64,000 nucleotides of DNA from Caldilineaceae bacterium (GCA_020634755.1 JACKBC010000011.1:62001-126000), one strand, 5' to 3'; shown: positions 17,631 to 26,686, counted from the stretch's first letter. Numbers and translations: made by a program. Notes: generated by a model not told the origin, from the letters alone.

Positions 17631-17661
17631 TATACAGTCATTGAAATATACAGTCATTGAA
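17631..17661 (+). repeat. Tandem 16-base repeat in the 600-base gap 17447-18046
   Basis: TATACAGTCATTGAA occurs at 17631-17645 and again at 17647-17661. The gap is AT-richer than its surroundings and also shows repeated ATGGAAATATAA/GTGGAAATGTAA near 17890-17920 and paired GCATAAGT ends near 17531-17560 resembling a decayed Rpt-2. No convincing gene is present. Confidence 0.6.
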
Positions 17662-18046
17662 TGTATAAGGTCGCTGAAAGTATGGTACGGGGCGTGCCGG
17701 TAACGCTTGACTTACGATTGATGTGTGGGACAGCGAAGCAACAACTTGAGAGGAGTAAATTATACACCAATAATTAGACATGAAGATGTTACAAATTAAT
17801 AACATCCTACATGCGGGCTACTGGATTATGTCATTATGTTTACGACAAAGCAGACGTTGCTTACGATGGAGTGTGGAAATGTAGGGATATGGAAATATAA
17901 TGATGTGGAAATGTAAACGCCCAATCCATCTGCAGCCGCCATGGGAAGTGAAAATTACGCAGTGCAATGGGCTGCTGTGGGAACAGTCTCGCGTCCAAGG
18001 CGTTTCTGCTTTGGGCTTGTGAGGATTCTAGCGGGGATGTTGAGGG

Positions 18047-18553
18047 CTATTGCGGATATTTACGCGGATGTTTCATGCGTTTTACATCTATGTTCTTGGG
18101 CACGACGCTGATCGAGCCGTCAATCTCTAACACAACCATTTCGGCATCGGCAATCTCACCTACTCCGTGTTCGCGCAAGGCCGTGTGTAGCATCTCTTCA
18201 TCTAGTCCTTCGCGTCGTAAATGTCCCGGGATGATTTCGCCATGCAGCACCAACAAGGTGGGGGTTCCTTCAAAAAAGCCGCGCAGGCGCGGCCAGCGCA
18301 AGCGAATGCGGGTCAGCAGCCAGTTGAGGGCTAAGAGCACCAGCGCGGCCAACACACCGCCGACAAGCGAGTTATCCGGCCCAACCATTGCATTTTGCAC
18401 AGCATTGGCAATGAGCAGCAAAACAACAAAGTCAAAAACGGTCATCTGCCCCAGTTCACGCTTGCCGGCCAGGCGTAACCCAATCAGAATTGCCACGTAG
18501 ATGACAACGACGCGTAGAACCAAAGCCCAAGCCGGAATGGCTAACGTCAGCAT
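18047..18553 (-). CDS. DUF421 (YetF/YcaP-type) membrane protein
   Basis: A 168-residue protein with about three N-terminal transmembrane helices (to ~residue 82) and a cytosolic C-terminal domain. The hallmarks are RLAGKRELGQMTVFDFVVLLLIANAVQNAMVG and the soluble part GTPTLLVLHGEIIPGHLRREGLDEEML ... MVVLEIDGSISVVPK. The start codon follows CAGGAGAG. DUF421 proteins are common and poorly understood; Bacillus homologues relate to spores and envelope. It is divergent from the ELWxxDGT gene and ~600 bases from the anti-sigma gene, so it is probably a separate unit. Confidence 0.9.
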   Translation of the reverse strand: MLTLAIPAWALVLRVVVIYVAILIGLRLAGKRELGQMTVFDFVVLLLIANAVQNAMVGPDNSLVGGVLAALVLLALNWLLTRIRLRWPRLRGFFEGTPTLLVLHGEIIPGHLRREGLDEEMLHTALREHGVGEIADAEMVVLEIDGSISVVPKNIDVKRMKHPRKYPQ

Positions 18554-18770
18554 GCGTACTCTCCTGGGGTCTCGGTGGGTAAAGGTTGATGATTTATCGT
18601 AATCTATTCAGGCAGATCTACAAAACTCATCGACTGGTTTTTGTTGCGAAAGTCGATTTCTACCGTAAAAAGCACAAGGAACGCTCCGTGTCATATCTTT
18701 ACGATCCTTGCGCTCCTTGCGGGCATGCAGTCTCGCAATATACCGGTGCTGCGTAAATCGTAATGCTGTA

Positions 18771-18798
18771 TTTACTTTTACCACAGTGCTGGTATAAT
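18771..18798 (+). promoter_or_regulatory. Promoter for the ELWxxDGT protein
   Basis: TTTACT (18771-18776), a 16-base spacer and TATAAT (18793-18798), with an upstream TGG giving a partly extended -10. Transcription would start ~105 bases before the ATG at 18912. The rest of the 358-base gap 18554-18911 shows only degenerate inverted CAAGGA/TCCTTG repeats near 18675-18720. Confidence 0.6.
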
Positions 18799-18911
18799 GG
18801 CCGCAACGTGGCAAGTTGATGACATATTTGCCAAGACTGCGCAATATTAAACGTTTATGCAGACAATGTTGCATTTTTGATGATCCTGCATCCTTACATG
18901 TAGGAGTAAGT

Positions 18912-20381
18912 ATGATTGTTTTACGAATTCAGCGATACGGGTTGAAGGTTTTTACCAGCTTGTATCTGGTTTTCTCTATTTTTTGTGCATCTGTGTCTGT
19001 GACTGCTGGTCAAAACCAGGACATTCGTTTGGTGAAGGATATTACAGAAGGATCTGGGGACTCGCTTGTTCCAAATGTTTCTAATATGGTGAGCATTGGA
19101 CAACAGCTTTATTTTGCGGCGGATGATCAAGTGCATGGCTCTGAGCTGTGGATAACGGATGGGTCGGCTGCTGGCACACATATGGTCCAGGATATGAACC
19201 CCGGCATCGGTGATACTTTTCCTGTATTTCTTACAGCATTCAACGGCGCGCTCGTTTTTGCCGATGCCTACTATAGCCCCACGCTTTGGAAGAGTGATGG
19301 CTCCCCCAATGGGGTTTTATCTATCCACGAATTTGCACCAACCGAGTGGCGCAAGCGGTTACACCAACCACTGGTGGTGGACGGGGCAATCTATCTTTTC
19401 TTTTCGCTCAGCACCACAGATGAACAGCCACGGGCCGGCTTTGAATTGTGGACAAGCAAAGGGACGTCCGCAAGCACAACGTTGCTAAAAGGTGTATACT
19501 CTGATAATGGGGATTCGGACGCCAATTTCGGCACGTTTATACCGGATTTGACCGAAGTAAATGGCACGATATACTTTTCTGCCGATGATGGAGTGCATGG
19601 GTACGAACTGTGGCGCACCGATGGCACAGCTGATGGAACTTATCTTGTCAAGGATCTCACCGTTGGGTCAGATTCTTCATGGCCTGCTCATTTAACCCAG
19701 CTGGGAGATATGCTCTATTTTGTGAATAGCGCGGATGGCAGCTTGTGGCAAAGTGATGGATCGGAATCTGGTACGGTGTTGGTGAGCGAATCTGTGGAAA
19801 ATCAACCGCACAGTGGTTATATTCACGAAATGATTTCCCATGCAGACTCTCTCTATTTCCTGCGCCAGGCGGCTTGCTCGACAGGGGATTTAGATTGTTG
19901 GAGTCTTTGGAAGAGTGATGGTTCTACCCAAGGCACTGTTTTGATTAAAGAAATCGCTGGTGAACCTGAACATCTGATGGCTGTGGGCAAGCAGGTCATT
20001 TTTACTGTATTTGTTCAAAACCAGGAATTTAGCCAATACCTTTGGGTAAGCGATGGCTCTTCGTCTGGCACTCACCTTTTGAAGGGATTTGTGGATTTCC
20101 TAAGTAAGGGGTTTAATGCCGCCAGTCTTCATGAACAACTATATTTTGCCGCTGATGATGGCCAACACGGCCTTGAATTGTGGCAGAGCGATGGCACAGT
20201 AGATGGTACGCAGCTGGTAGATGATCTCGTCCCAGGTGCTGCAAGCTCCGACCCACGTACATTAACCGCGGCGTTTGGCGCTCTATATTTTTCGGCCAGC
20301 GATGCAGAGCATGGACGCGAACTATACCGGATGAAACTTTTTGAGCCGCAGAACAATTTTCTGCCTATCATTAGAAAATAA
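18912..20381 (+). CDS. Secreted ELWxxDGT-repeat protein with LPII tail
   Basis: A 489-residue exported protein. I chose the ATG at 18912 because TAGGAGT precedes it and a signal peptide follows at once (basic RIQRYGLK, hydrophobic core VFTSLYLVFSIFCASVSV, predicted cleavage after VTAG). The mature part is a series of ~50-residue units with ELWxxDGTxxGTxLVKD-like cores (for example ELWITDGSAAGT, ELWRTDGTADGT, ELWQSDGTVDGT), the known ELWxxDGT repeat, probably beta-propeller blades. The C-terminus is FLPIIRK, the same short tail as on the giant proteins after 47646. Likely a surface or secreted binding protein; its ligand is unknown. Confidence 0.88.
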   Translation: MIVLRIQRYGLKVFTSLYLVFSIFCASVSVTAGQNQDIRLVKDITEGSGDSLVPNVSNMVSIGQQLYFAADDQVHGSELWITDGSAAGTHMVQDMNPGIGDTFPVFLTAFNGALVFADAYYSPTLWKSDGSPNGVLSIHEFAPTEWRKRLHQPLVVDGAIYLFFSLSTTDEQPRAGFELWTSKGTSASTTLLKGVYSDNGDSDANFGTFIPDLTEVNGTIYFSADDGVHGYELWRTDGTADGTYLVKDLTVGSDSSWPAHLTQLGDMLYFVNSADGSLWQSDGSESGTVLVSESVENQPHSGYIHEMISHADSLYFLRQAACSTGDLDCWSLWKSDGSTQGTVLIKEIAGEPEHLMAVGKQVIFTVFVQNQEFSQYLWVSDGSSSGTHLLKGFVDFLSKGFNAASLHEQLYFAADDGQHGLELWQSDGTVDGTQLVDDLVPGAASSDPRTLTAAFGALYFSASDAEHGRELYRMKLFEPQNNFLPIIRK

Positions 20382-20401
20382 CACGGCAAATCCAATTGAA
20401 T

Positions 20402-20977
20402 ATGTTAAATAAACCGTATACCTTTGAACTGTCTGACATAGACGCCACCATGACGCGCTATGATAAACATATCCAGCGTCCCCTCTCGGCCATGCGCGGC
20501 CAATATCACGATGTAGCGGCGTATGAGGCGCTGCTGGCGACGGGAGATATTGAGCTGTATCAAGTGTATGAAAATACGCGGCCAGCGGCCGCGGGCGAAC
20601 TGCCCCACGGTCTTTCGATCCTGCACCCCGGCCGGGTGGGTGATGAGTATTTTATGACCAAAGGCCACTTTCACCGCGTGCTGGAAACCGGCGAAGTTTA
20701 TCATTGCCTTCAAGGCCACGGCATGATCGTCATGGAGACGCCCGAGGGCGATTGGGCCGTAGAAGAGCTGACGCCCGGCCGCGTGCTCTATATTCCGCCG
20801 CGCTGGGCACACCGCTCAGTTAATATTGGCGATGGCCAAGACCTGGTCACCTTCTATATCTATCCAGGCAATGCCGGCCACGATTATGGCACTATCGAGC
20901 AAAAAGGCTTCCGCAAGCTGGTGGTGGCCGGTCCAGACGGCCCGCAGATTGTCGATAACCCACGTTGGGGAAAGTAG
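20402..20977 (+). CDS. Cupin-type glucose-6-phosphate isomerase
   Basis: Interconverts glucose 6-phosphate and fructose 6-phosphate using a metal-binding cupin fold (the archaeal-type GPI family, unrelated to classical Pgi). It is 191 residues, the usual length. Metal ligands are visible: His89 and His91 in GHFHR, Glu98 in TGEVYH, and His137 in RWAHRSVN. DIELYQVYENTRP and GLSILHPGRVGDEYFMTKGH are family segments. The start ATG at 20402 is 20 bases after the previous stop; a TTG six bases earlier is also in frame. It pairs with the next dehydrogenase gene, suggesting a sugar or polyol catabolic unit. Confidence 0.88.
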   Translation: MLNKPYTFELSDIDATMTRYDKHIQRPLSAMRGQYHDVAAYEALLATGDIELYQVYENTRPAAAGELPHGLSILHPGRVGDEYFMTKGHFHRVLETGEVYHCLQGHGMIVMETPEGDWAVEELTPGRVLYIPPRWAHRSVNIGDGQDLVTFYIYPGNAGHDYGTIEQKGFRKLVVAGPDGPQIVDNPRWGK

Positions 20978-21039
20978 GGCGTAAGCGTTTTGCCTAATCC
21001 TACTTCCTGCTTCGTTATTCCCTCCCAGGAGAACAATCC

Positions 21040-22137
21040 ATGAACTACACCGCCCATGAACCGTTGCCCAAGAGTATGCAGGCCGTCGTCTGCCATGGCC
21101 CGCGTGACTATCGATTGCAGGAATGGAACGTACCCACGCCGGGCACAGAAGAAGTGGTGATTCGCGTCGACTCAGTGGGCATATGCGCCAGCGATCTCAA
21201 GTGTTACTCTGGCGCGGCGCTCTTTTGGGGCGACGCCAACCGGGTGGGCTATGCACAGGCCCCGGTAATTGCCGGCCATGAATTTGTCGGCACGGTGGTG
21301 GCGTTGGGCGCAGGCGCGGCGGCAAAATATGGTCTGGCGCTGGGGGATACGGCCATTTCCGAGCAGATTGTGCCGTGCTGGCGCTGTCGCTACTGTCGCC
21401 GCGGCCAGTATTGGATGTGCCAGGAGCACGAGATATATGGCTTTCGCCAAAAGGCGTTTGGCGCCATGGCCGAATATATGCTGTTCCCCGCCAACGCCAT
21501 TAATTACAAAGTGCCAAATAGCATACCCAAAGAGCATGCCGTCTTCATCGAGCCGCTGGCCTGTTCCATTCACGCCGTGCAGCGGGGCGAAATCGAGCTG
21601 GATGATGTGGTGGTCATCGCTGGCGCCGGTCCGTTGGGGCTGGGGATGATTGCGGCCGCGCGCATGAAGAGCCCGCGCCTGCTCATTGCGTTAGACATGA
21701 ACGACGAACGGCTGGAGCTGGCCAAAGCCACCGGGGCTGATCTGGGATTAAACCCCAACAAGGTTGACGTGGTGGACGAGGTGCGCAAGCTGACCGATGG
21801 CTACGGCTGTGACGTTTACATAGAGGCTACGGGCCACCCGGCGGCGGTAGAGCAAGGGCTGCACATGATTCGCAAGCTGGGCACCTTTGTGGAGTTTAGC
21901 GTTATGCGTGAACCAGTGACGGTGGATTGGACGATTATTGGCGACACCAAAGAGCTGAATATTCACGGGTCACACCTGGGGCCATATTGCTATCCCATTG
22001 CCATGGAGATGCTGGCCAAAGGGCTGCTGCCCATGGACCGGATTATTACGCACACCATGCCTTTGGCCAGTTTCCAGCAGGGCATTGATCTGGTCGGCGC
22101 TGGAACGCAATCGGTCAAGGTGACGTTGACACCATAG
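21040..22137 (+). CDS. Zinc-dependent medium-chain dehydrogenase, polyol (erythritol/threitol)-like
   Basis: A 365-residue NAD(P)-dependent dehydrogenase. The catalytic zinc site is Cys49 in GICASDLKCY and His80-Glu81 in GHEFVG. The structural zinc site has all four cysteines (Cys113, 116, 119, 127). The Rossmann loop is VIAGAGPLGLGMI. The overall sequence resembles erythritol/L-threitol dehydrogenases more than ethanol dehydrogenases, but the exact polyol cannot be fixed from sequence. The start follows CCCAGGAGAAC. It is 62 bases downstream of the cupin isomerase gene and directly before a strong terminator, so the two form a short operon. Confidence 0.85.
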   Translation: MNYTAHEPLPKSMQAVVCHGPRDYRLQEWNVPTPGTEEVVIRVDSVGICASDLKCYSGAALFWGDANRVGYAQAPVIAGHEFVGTVVALGAGAAAKYGLALGDTAISEQIVPCWRCRYCRRGQYWMCQEHEIYGFRQKAFGAMAEYMLFPANAINYKVPNSIPKEHAVFIEPLACSIHAVQRGEIELDDVVVIAGAGPLGLGMIAAARMKSPRLLIALDMNDERLELAKATGADLGLNPNKVDVVDEVRKLTDGYGCDVYIEATGHPAAVEQGLHMIRKLGTFVEFSVMREPVTVDWTIIGDTKELNIHGSHLGPYCYPIAMEMLAKGLLPMDRIITHTMPLASFQQGIDLVGAGTQSVKVTLTP

Positions 22138-22139
22138 AC

Positions 22140-22176
22140 GCGCTTATGTTAACTGCCGTTAACAAGCGCTTTTTTG
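22140..22176 (+). terminator. Intrinsic terminator after the dehydrogenase
   Basis: GCGCTTaTGTTAAC and GTTAACAaGCGC form a long stem (small bulge) with loop TGCC, followed by seven T residues. It begins three bases after the stop codon and separates the sugar/polyol genes from the EPS locus. Confidence 0.9.
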
Positions 22177-22591
22177 AAAGAATTATCCAGATATCGTCAG
22201 TATGGCGATATCTGTCTTTGCTCCTCCTGATTTCCTCTCTTTTAACCCTTTATATAGCAACGTTAATGATTGTAGTAAATATTAAAAGATGTTGCTTGTC
22301 ATTCGGCATTCTGTTAATGTTTTCGCAGTAATGTTAAGGATTGTCAGGTATCTGTAACATAGAACTGATGATTTTAACAATGTCTTATGATATATTTGAG
22401 CTAACAAAAATCACACTTTCAACGTAGCCTCGCTGCGGATTATGAGTATAAATTCCATAGACCTCATCACCCTACATTGAAGCGTTAATCCTGCCCACAT
22501 TCCTTTCTCAAGTGTGATAACACCCACAAAATCTAGCCTGTTGCCTGCTAGGATTCGTCCATCGACTGGATGACTTATACGATCGCGTCCC

Positions 22592-22630
22592 GATTGTCTT
22601 CCAACGGGGAGAGAGTTCGTCAAGACAATC
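22592..22630 (+). promoter_or_regulatory. Structured 5' leader of the EPS locus
   Basis: The 526-base AT-rich gap 22138-22663 has no gene with support (a 61-codon frame at 22146 begins inside the terminator). GATTGTCTT (22592-22600) pairs with AAGACAATC (22622-22630) around a purine-rich loop ACGGGGAGAGAG, 34 bases before the first EPS start codon. It may be a leader RNA structure; I do not recognise a riboswitch class. Confidence 0.35.
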
Positions 22631-22663
22631 AATTAGTGAATGAAGTAATTTAGGAGTTGTGAG

Positions 22664-23308
22664 ATGGAAATGGTTTTGATTAATCCTTCACGCGTGCTGT
22701 TGTTCCGTACCGGTTATAAGTTTGCAAAGCGCGTGTTAGATATTACCCTTTGTCTTTTGGCCTTGCCATGTATTCTACCCATAATTTTGCTCTGCAGCGT
22801 GCTTATTTACATCGACAACCCTGGGCCTATCTTCTTTAAGCAGTTGCGTACCGGCAAAGGGGGACGCAGATTCAAGATGTTCAAATTGCGCACCATGGCT
22901 ACCAATGCCGAAGAGTTGAAGCTGAAGTATGCCCATCTCAACGAGTTAACCTGGCCTGATTTCAAGATTACCAACGATCCACGCGTCACGCGCGTCGGTC
23001 GGATTTTGCGCAAGACCAGCCTGGATGAACTGCCACAGATTTTTAACATTATCAAAGGTGATATGAGCATTGTTGGTCCACGCCCAACCTCTTTTGATAT
23101 GAGCACCTACTCGCTTTGGCACACGGAGCGCCTGGAAGTGCAGCCGGGTCTCACGGGCCTGTGGCAGGTTAGCGGGCGCAGCGACCTGGATTTTGATGAT
23201 CGGTTGCGATTGGATATTGAGTATATTGAAAATCAGAGTTTCTGGCTGGATGTAAAGATCATCATTCGCACATTTACCAGCATTCTGACGCAAAAAGGCG
23301 CCTATTGA
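22664..23308 (+). CDS. Undecaprenyl-phosphate sugar phosphotransferase (EPS initiation)
   Basis: Transfers a sugar-1-phosphate from a nucleotide sugar to undecaprenyl phosphate, starting repeat-unit assembly at the inner membrane face. It is 214 residues, the short form with only the catalytic domain. A basic segment and one hydrophobic re-entrant hairpin (~17-46) precede FKMFKLRTM, RKTSLDELPQIFNIIKG, MSIVGPRP, QPGLTGLWQVSGRS and the C-terminal amphipathic DIKIII-like helix. TAGGAG lies 10 bases before the ATG. It is the first gene of the EPS locus. Confidence 0.94.
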   Translation: MEMVLINPSRVLLFRTGYKFAKRVLDITLCLLALPCILPIILLCSVLIYIDNPGPIFFKQLRTGKGGRRFKMFKLRTMATNAEELKLKYAHLNELTWPDFKITNDPRVTRVGRILRKTSLDELPQIFNIIKGDMSIVGPRPTSFDMSTYSLWHTERLEVQPGLTGLWQVSGRSDLDFDDRLRLDIEYIENQSFWLDVKIIIRTFTSILTQKGAY

Positions 23309-23312
23309 GACA

Positions 23313-23480
23313 CGACTTACGCAGCGCCTGCGGGTTGCCAAGAGTGAACCTGTTTGCATTAACAGTAGAGCGCAATGGCAAGCAATTGCGTCGGATTCAA
23401 CAACCGAGACCGACGCCTGGATCGCCAACACCGTTGCGGTGTCCTGATTAAAGGCAAATTTAATCGAGGCGTGCGTAAGT
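23313..23480. repeat. Composite Rpt-2 element containing Rpt-1 copy B
   Basis: Left end ACGACTTACGCAGCGCCTG and right end GGCGTGCGTAAGT enclose an interior that includes the GGTTGCCAAGAGTGAA motif of Rpt-2 and a full Rpt-1 copy (23361-23450). The 582-base gap 23309-23890 also has a partial second Rpt-2 start at 23584 (ACGACTTATGCAGTGC). No supported gene lies in this gap; a 74-codon frame at 23665 lacks a ribosome-binding site and family resemblance. Confidence 0.75.
23361..23450 (+). repeat. Rpt-1 dispersed repeat, copy B
   Basis: Runs from AACAGTAGAGCGCAATGGCA to GTCCTGATTA with the conserved CGCCAACACCGTTGCGGTGT core. Nested inside an Rpt-2 element. Confidence 0.85.
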
Positions 23481-23890
23481 TTTATGAGAATGCAATATAG
23501 CGGTCGTTTGGGGATGACAGTCTAAGATTGTGCATATTTCAGAGAACGACTTCCTGTTTCAAACGGACCGAAATTTAATGCAGCCACGACTTATGCAGTG
23601 CTAATGCGAATGGGTTGCCAAGCGAGGGGAATTTCTCTTACAAAGTGACTCATACTCCGGACTGATGTGCTACGTCCTAGAGTTTACAATTGCACTAGCC
23701 GCCGTTCTGCTTGTACACATGAGAAGCTGTCTGAAAGATGGCTCTACCTGCCTGTTGGTTGATCTTTCACATTGTGCCAGAATTTACAGCCACGACACGT
23801 TGGAGACTCTTTCCAGACGGCTTTTGTTATGCGCCTCGTCTACACTTCTTGCCGAGCCAATTCAAACATACACTATTATAGGTTCATAAA

Positions 23891-24946
23891 ATGACACAAG
23901 TCCGCTACCTGCTAATTGGAATGTGCAGTTGGCTCTTTCTGCTCTATAACGTAGAACGCCTGGCTGCACCCGCCAATATAGCATCTTTTGTATATATCAT
24001 GACCGTTGTGGCAGCCGTTGCGCTCTTTTTTGTGCCACGACTTTGCTGGGTGGGATTTCAATGGCTCTTCTTGACCGCAATGGTCCCTTTCTTTGCGCTA
24101 AAATGGCTGCTTGGCTATCAAATTTGGGGCGCCAACTGGCCCATTACTATTGTAGAAATGAGCGCCATTGCGCTGACCATTGGCCTGGCCCAAATGATTG
24201 TGCGACGCTTTGATAAGCTGCAAACGCTGCTGGTCAACCTGACTACGGATCCCATTGACGAGGAAGTTCACTCGTTCCGCACGGGGCAAAGCCAAATTTA
24301 TCGCGAAATCCGCCGCGCCCGTCAGTACCAGCGACCCGCCTCTCTGCTGGCTATCTCTGTGGTCGATGCACAGGCAGACCCCGAGCAGAATCCCTTGCTG
24401 CAAGATAGCTATCTGCGACGTTTCCTGGAAGAGATCCAGAGCGAGACGCTTAAACGACATATTACCACCCGACTGGCCAATCTGCTGGTCTCTGTATTGG
24501 GTGATACGGCTGTGGTTACAAAGCGGGATGGACACTTTGTCACACTCCTGCCGGAAGCCAGCCGTGAGCAGCTTGACGAGATTATGCAAAAGCTGCAAAA
24601 GGCCGCCGCGGACAATTTGGGGCTAAAGCTGCGTATCGGCATCTCCACCTTTCCCGATGAAGCAGTGACCTTTGAAAGCATGTTAGAACACGCCGAATCC
24701 GATATGACCAATCCCGCATCCGACCATTTATCGCCAAAGAAAACGCCATTTGCTGGATTGCACCGTCAGAGTGATACCAACGCCGACCATCGGGGAAGCA
24801 GCGCCCAAAACGCTGGGCCGGACAATATAGCACAGGCTTCTACAGTATCAAACGAAGCGCAGCCAACCAGTCCGCTGCCCGTAAATGAATATCGCAATGG
24901 CGATTATCGAGAATCCTTAAACCTGCCGTTTAATCCGGCAGCCTAG
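23891..24946 (+). CDS. Membrane protein with degenerate GGDEF domain
   Basis: A 351-residue protein: four hydrophobic helices in the first ~105 residues, then a cytosolic GGDEF-like domain (~130-275) and a disordered Gln/Asn/Ser-rich tail. The domain retains the fold markers (IYREIRRARQYQRPASLLAIS, ADNLGLKLRIGISTFPDEA, FESMLEHAESDM), but the GGDEF signature is RDGHF (~211-215) in RDGHFVTLLPEAS. It therefore probably does not make c-di-GMP and may act as a sensor or scaffold. It lies between the initiating transferase and the Wzz-like gene, suggesting a regulatory role in EPS production. The ribosome-binding site is weak. Confidence 0.75.
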   Translation: MTQVRYLLIGMCSWLFLLYNVERLAAPANIASFVYIMTVVAAVALFFVPRLCWVGFQWLFLTAMVPFFALKWLLGYQIWGANWPITIVEMSAIALTIGLAQMIVRRFDKLQTLLVNLTTDPIDEEVHSFRTGQSQIYREIRRARQYQRPASLLAISVVDAQADPEQNPLLQDSYLRRFLEEIQSETLKRHITTRLANLLVSVLGDTAVVTKRDGHFVTLLPEASREQLDEIMQKLQKAAADNLGLKLRIGISTFPDEAVTFESMLEHAESDMTNPASDHLSPKKTPFAGLHRQSDTNADHRGSSAQNAGPDNIAQASTVSNEAQPTSPLPVNEYRNGDYRESLNLPFNPAA

Positions 24947-24987
24947 ACCATTGGCGACCGAAGCTCCAAGAAAGTAGGATAGAACTC

Positions 24988-26679
24988 GTGGTACAACAAC
25001 AATTAAGCATGTTACGACGTTGGGTCTGGCTGTTAGTGCTCGCTGTTCTGAGCTGCAGCCTTGTGACCTATATGATCGCCAGAGAAAAACCAATAGTGTA
25101 TGAGGCATCTGCGCTGTTGATTGTGGGCCCGGGCATCGACGGTTTAAGCCCGGATCTCAATGACCTGCGCGCCGCCGCCCAGCTCATGCAGTCTTATGCT
25201 GAACTGGCCCGCACCAAACCAGTTTTACAGAATGTGGTCAATGCGCTCAATATGGATGTGAGCCCGGAAAAATTGTCCAAAGCCATTGACACGCGCGCCG
25301 ATGAAACTACACAGATTTTGACCATCAACGTGCAGTGGAATGACGCCGCCGAAGCCGCCATGGTTGCCAATATGGTGGCTGAAGTGCTGGTCGACATGAG
25401 CCCTTCGGCGACGGGCAGTGAGGAAAGCCAGCTCAAAAACAAGCTGGCGGCTCAGATTGACAGCCTGGAGACTGAAGTTGCCCGCCTGGAGGTCACCATC
25501 CAGCAGCTGACAGACCAGCTGGATCGCGCCGTGCAGGCCGTAGAGCGCAGCGTGATCACCGATCGGCTGACGCAGGAACGCAACAATTTGGCCGAGGCGC
25601 GTCGCATGCTTTCCACGCTCTTTGATTCATTCAAAGGCAGCTACACCAACCAGGTCAAGATTGTGGAAGTGGCCTCTAGCGGCGAGGCGCTCGATTCCGG
25701 GCTCTATCTCACCGTCATTATGGGTGGGATGGCTGGTCTCGTGGTTGCGTTGGCCATTGTGCTGGGCATCGAGTTCTTTAAAGATACAATTGATACTGGT
25801 GAAGAGCTGGCGCTCGCCACACGCATCCCATTTTTGGGATCTTTGGATCGCTTCAAAGCCACTGGCGCGCCGGATAGAACCGGACCCGTTGTCATCGGCA
25901 ACCCCGAGTCCAAGGCGGCTGAGAGCTATCGCATGGTGGGCAGCAAGCTGTTGCTTTCACGCTATAAGTTGCAGCGTGAAGGGTTGATTGCGGCCAAAGA
26001 TGAACAGTCTGTGCGCACCATGCTTATCAGCGGCGCCTATGCAAGCGATAACACCAGCGAAATTGCCGCCAATTTGGCCGTGGTATTGGCGCAAACTGGC
26101 TATAGCGTGATTCTTGTGGATGCCCACCTGCACAACCCCACGCTGCATCACGAGTTTGGGATTCCAGAACAGCGCGGGCTGGCCGACGCACTAATCGAGC
26201 GCACCAAAGTACTCATTGGCACACCTATTGCGCGGGCCACCATGCCCACTCTGGTGCCAGTCAAATGGGCGCCGAAACTGTCGATTGTGCCGGGCGGCAT
26301 TGTACCGGCAAATCCGTTTGAGCTGCTCGTCTCCAACCATATGACCGAATTGATCGATGAGCTGAAGCAGCAGGCCGATATTGTGCTGATCACCGCCTCG
26401 CCGCTCATCTCTTTTGCCGAGAGCCTGATTCTGGCCTCCCATGTTGATGGCGTGGTGTTGGTGGCTCGCAGCGGCAAAACGCAGCGTTCTATGGTCAAAG
26501 AAGTCGTCGATAGCCTACGTTCGCTCAACGTGCATATGATTGGCTCCATTCTGGACCACAATCGCGCCAGCGCCGATTCATCATCGGCTGTATCCAAGCT
26601 GACCGGCGGTTTACCGGTCAAATCTGGCGGCAGCGTCGACGCTCAGAACGCAGTGCCTGCGCTCCGCTCACAGTCATAA
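24988..26679 (+). CDS. Wzz-like chain-length protein fused to a degenerate BY-kinase domain
   Basis: A 563-residue inner-membrane protein starting at GTG 24988 after GTAGGAT. Transmembrane helix 1 is ~13-31 and helix 2 ~239-260, with an extracytoplasmic Wzz domain and coiled coil between. The cytosolic part is CpsD/BY-kinase-like, but its motifs are altered: the Walker A place reads SGAYASDNTSEIAANLAVVL (no GKS/T, ~348-367), Walker A' reads VILVDAHLHNP, and Walker B reads VLITASPLI without the usual aspartate. The C-terminal tail has no tyrosine cluster. It is likely a pseudokinase that keeps a structural role in chain-length control or polymerase regulation. Confidence 0.85.
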   Translation: MVQQQLSMLRRWVWLLVLAVLSCSLVTYMIAREKPIVYEASALLIVGPGIDGLSPDLNDLRAAAQLMQSYAELARTKPVLQNVVNALNMDVSPEKLSKAIDTRADETTQILTINVQWNDAAEAAMVANMVAEVLVDMSPSATGSEESQLKNKLAAQIDSLETEVARLEVTIQQLTDQLDRAVQAVERSVITDRLTQERNNLAEARRMLSTLFDSFKGSYTNQVKIVEVASSGEALDSGLYLTVIMGGMAGLVVALAIVLGIEFFKDTIDTGEELALATRIPFLGSLDRFKATGAPDRTGPVVIGNPESKAAESYRMVGSKLLLSRYKLQREGLIAAKDEQSVRTMLISGAYASDNTSEIAANLAVVLAQTGYSVILVDAHLHNPTLHHEFGIPEQRGLADALIERTKVLIGTPIARATMPTLVPVKWAPKLSIVPGGIVPANPFELLVSNHMTELIDELKQQADIVLITASPLISFAESLILASHVDGVVLVARSGKTQRSMVKEVVDSLRSLNVHMIGSILDHNRASADSSSAVSKLTGGLPVKSGGSVDAQNAVPALRSQS

Positions 26680-26686
26680 ACCAAAA

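Noticed and set aside
14015..18553. Mobile element or prophage cargo
   Set aside because: No integrase, transposase or tRNA attachment site was seen; base composition is like the neighbours apart from the AT-rich gap at 17447-18046.
22146..22331. 61-codon frame after the dehydrogenase with a hydrophobic stretch
   Set aside because: It begins inside the intrinsic terminator hairpin and has no ribosome-binding site; hydrophobicity follows from local AT-richness.
23665..23889. 74-codon frame just before the degenerate GGDEF gene
   Set aside because: No ribosome-binding site, no recognisable domain, and it lies in a repeat-rich gap.
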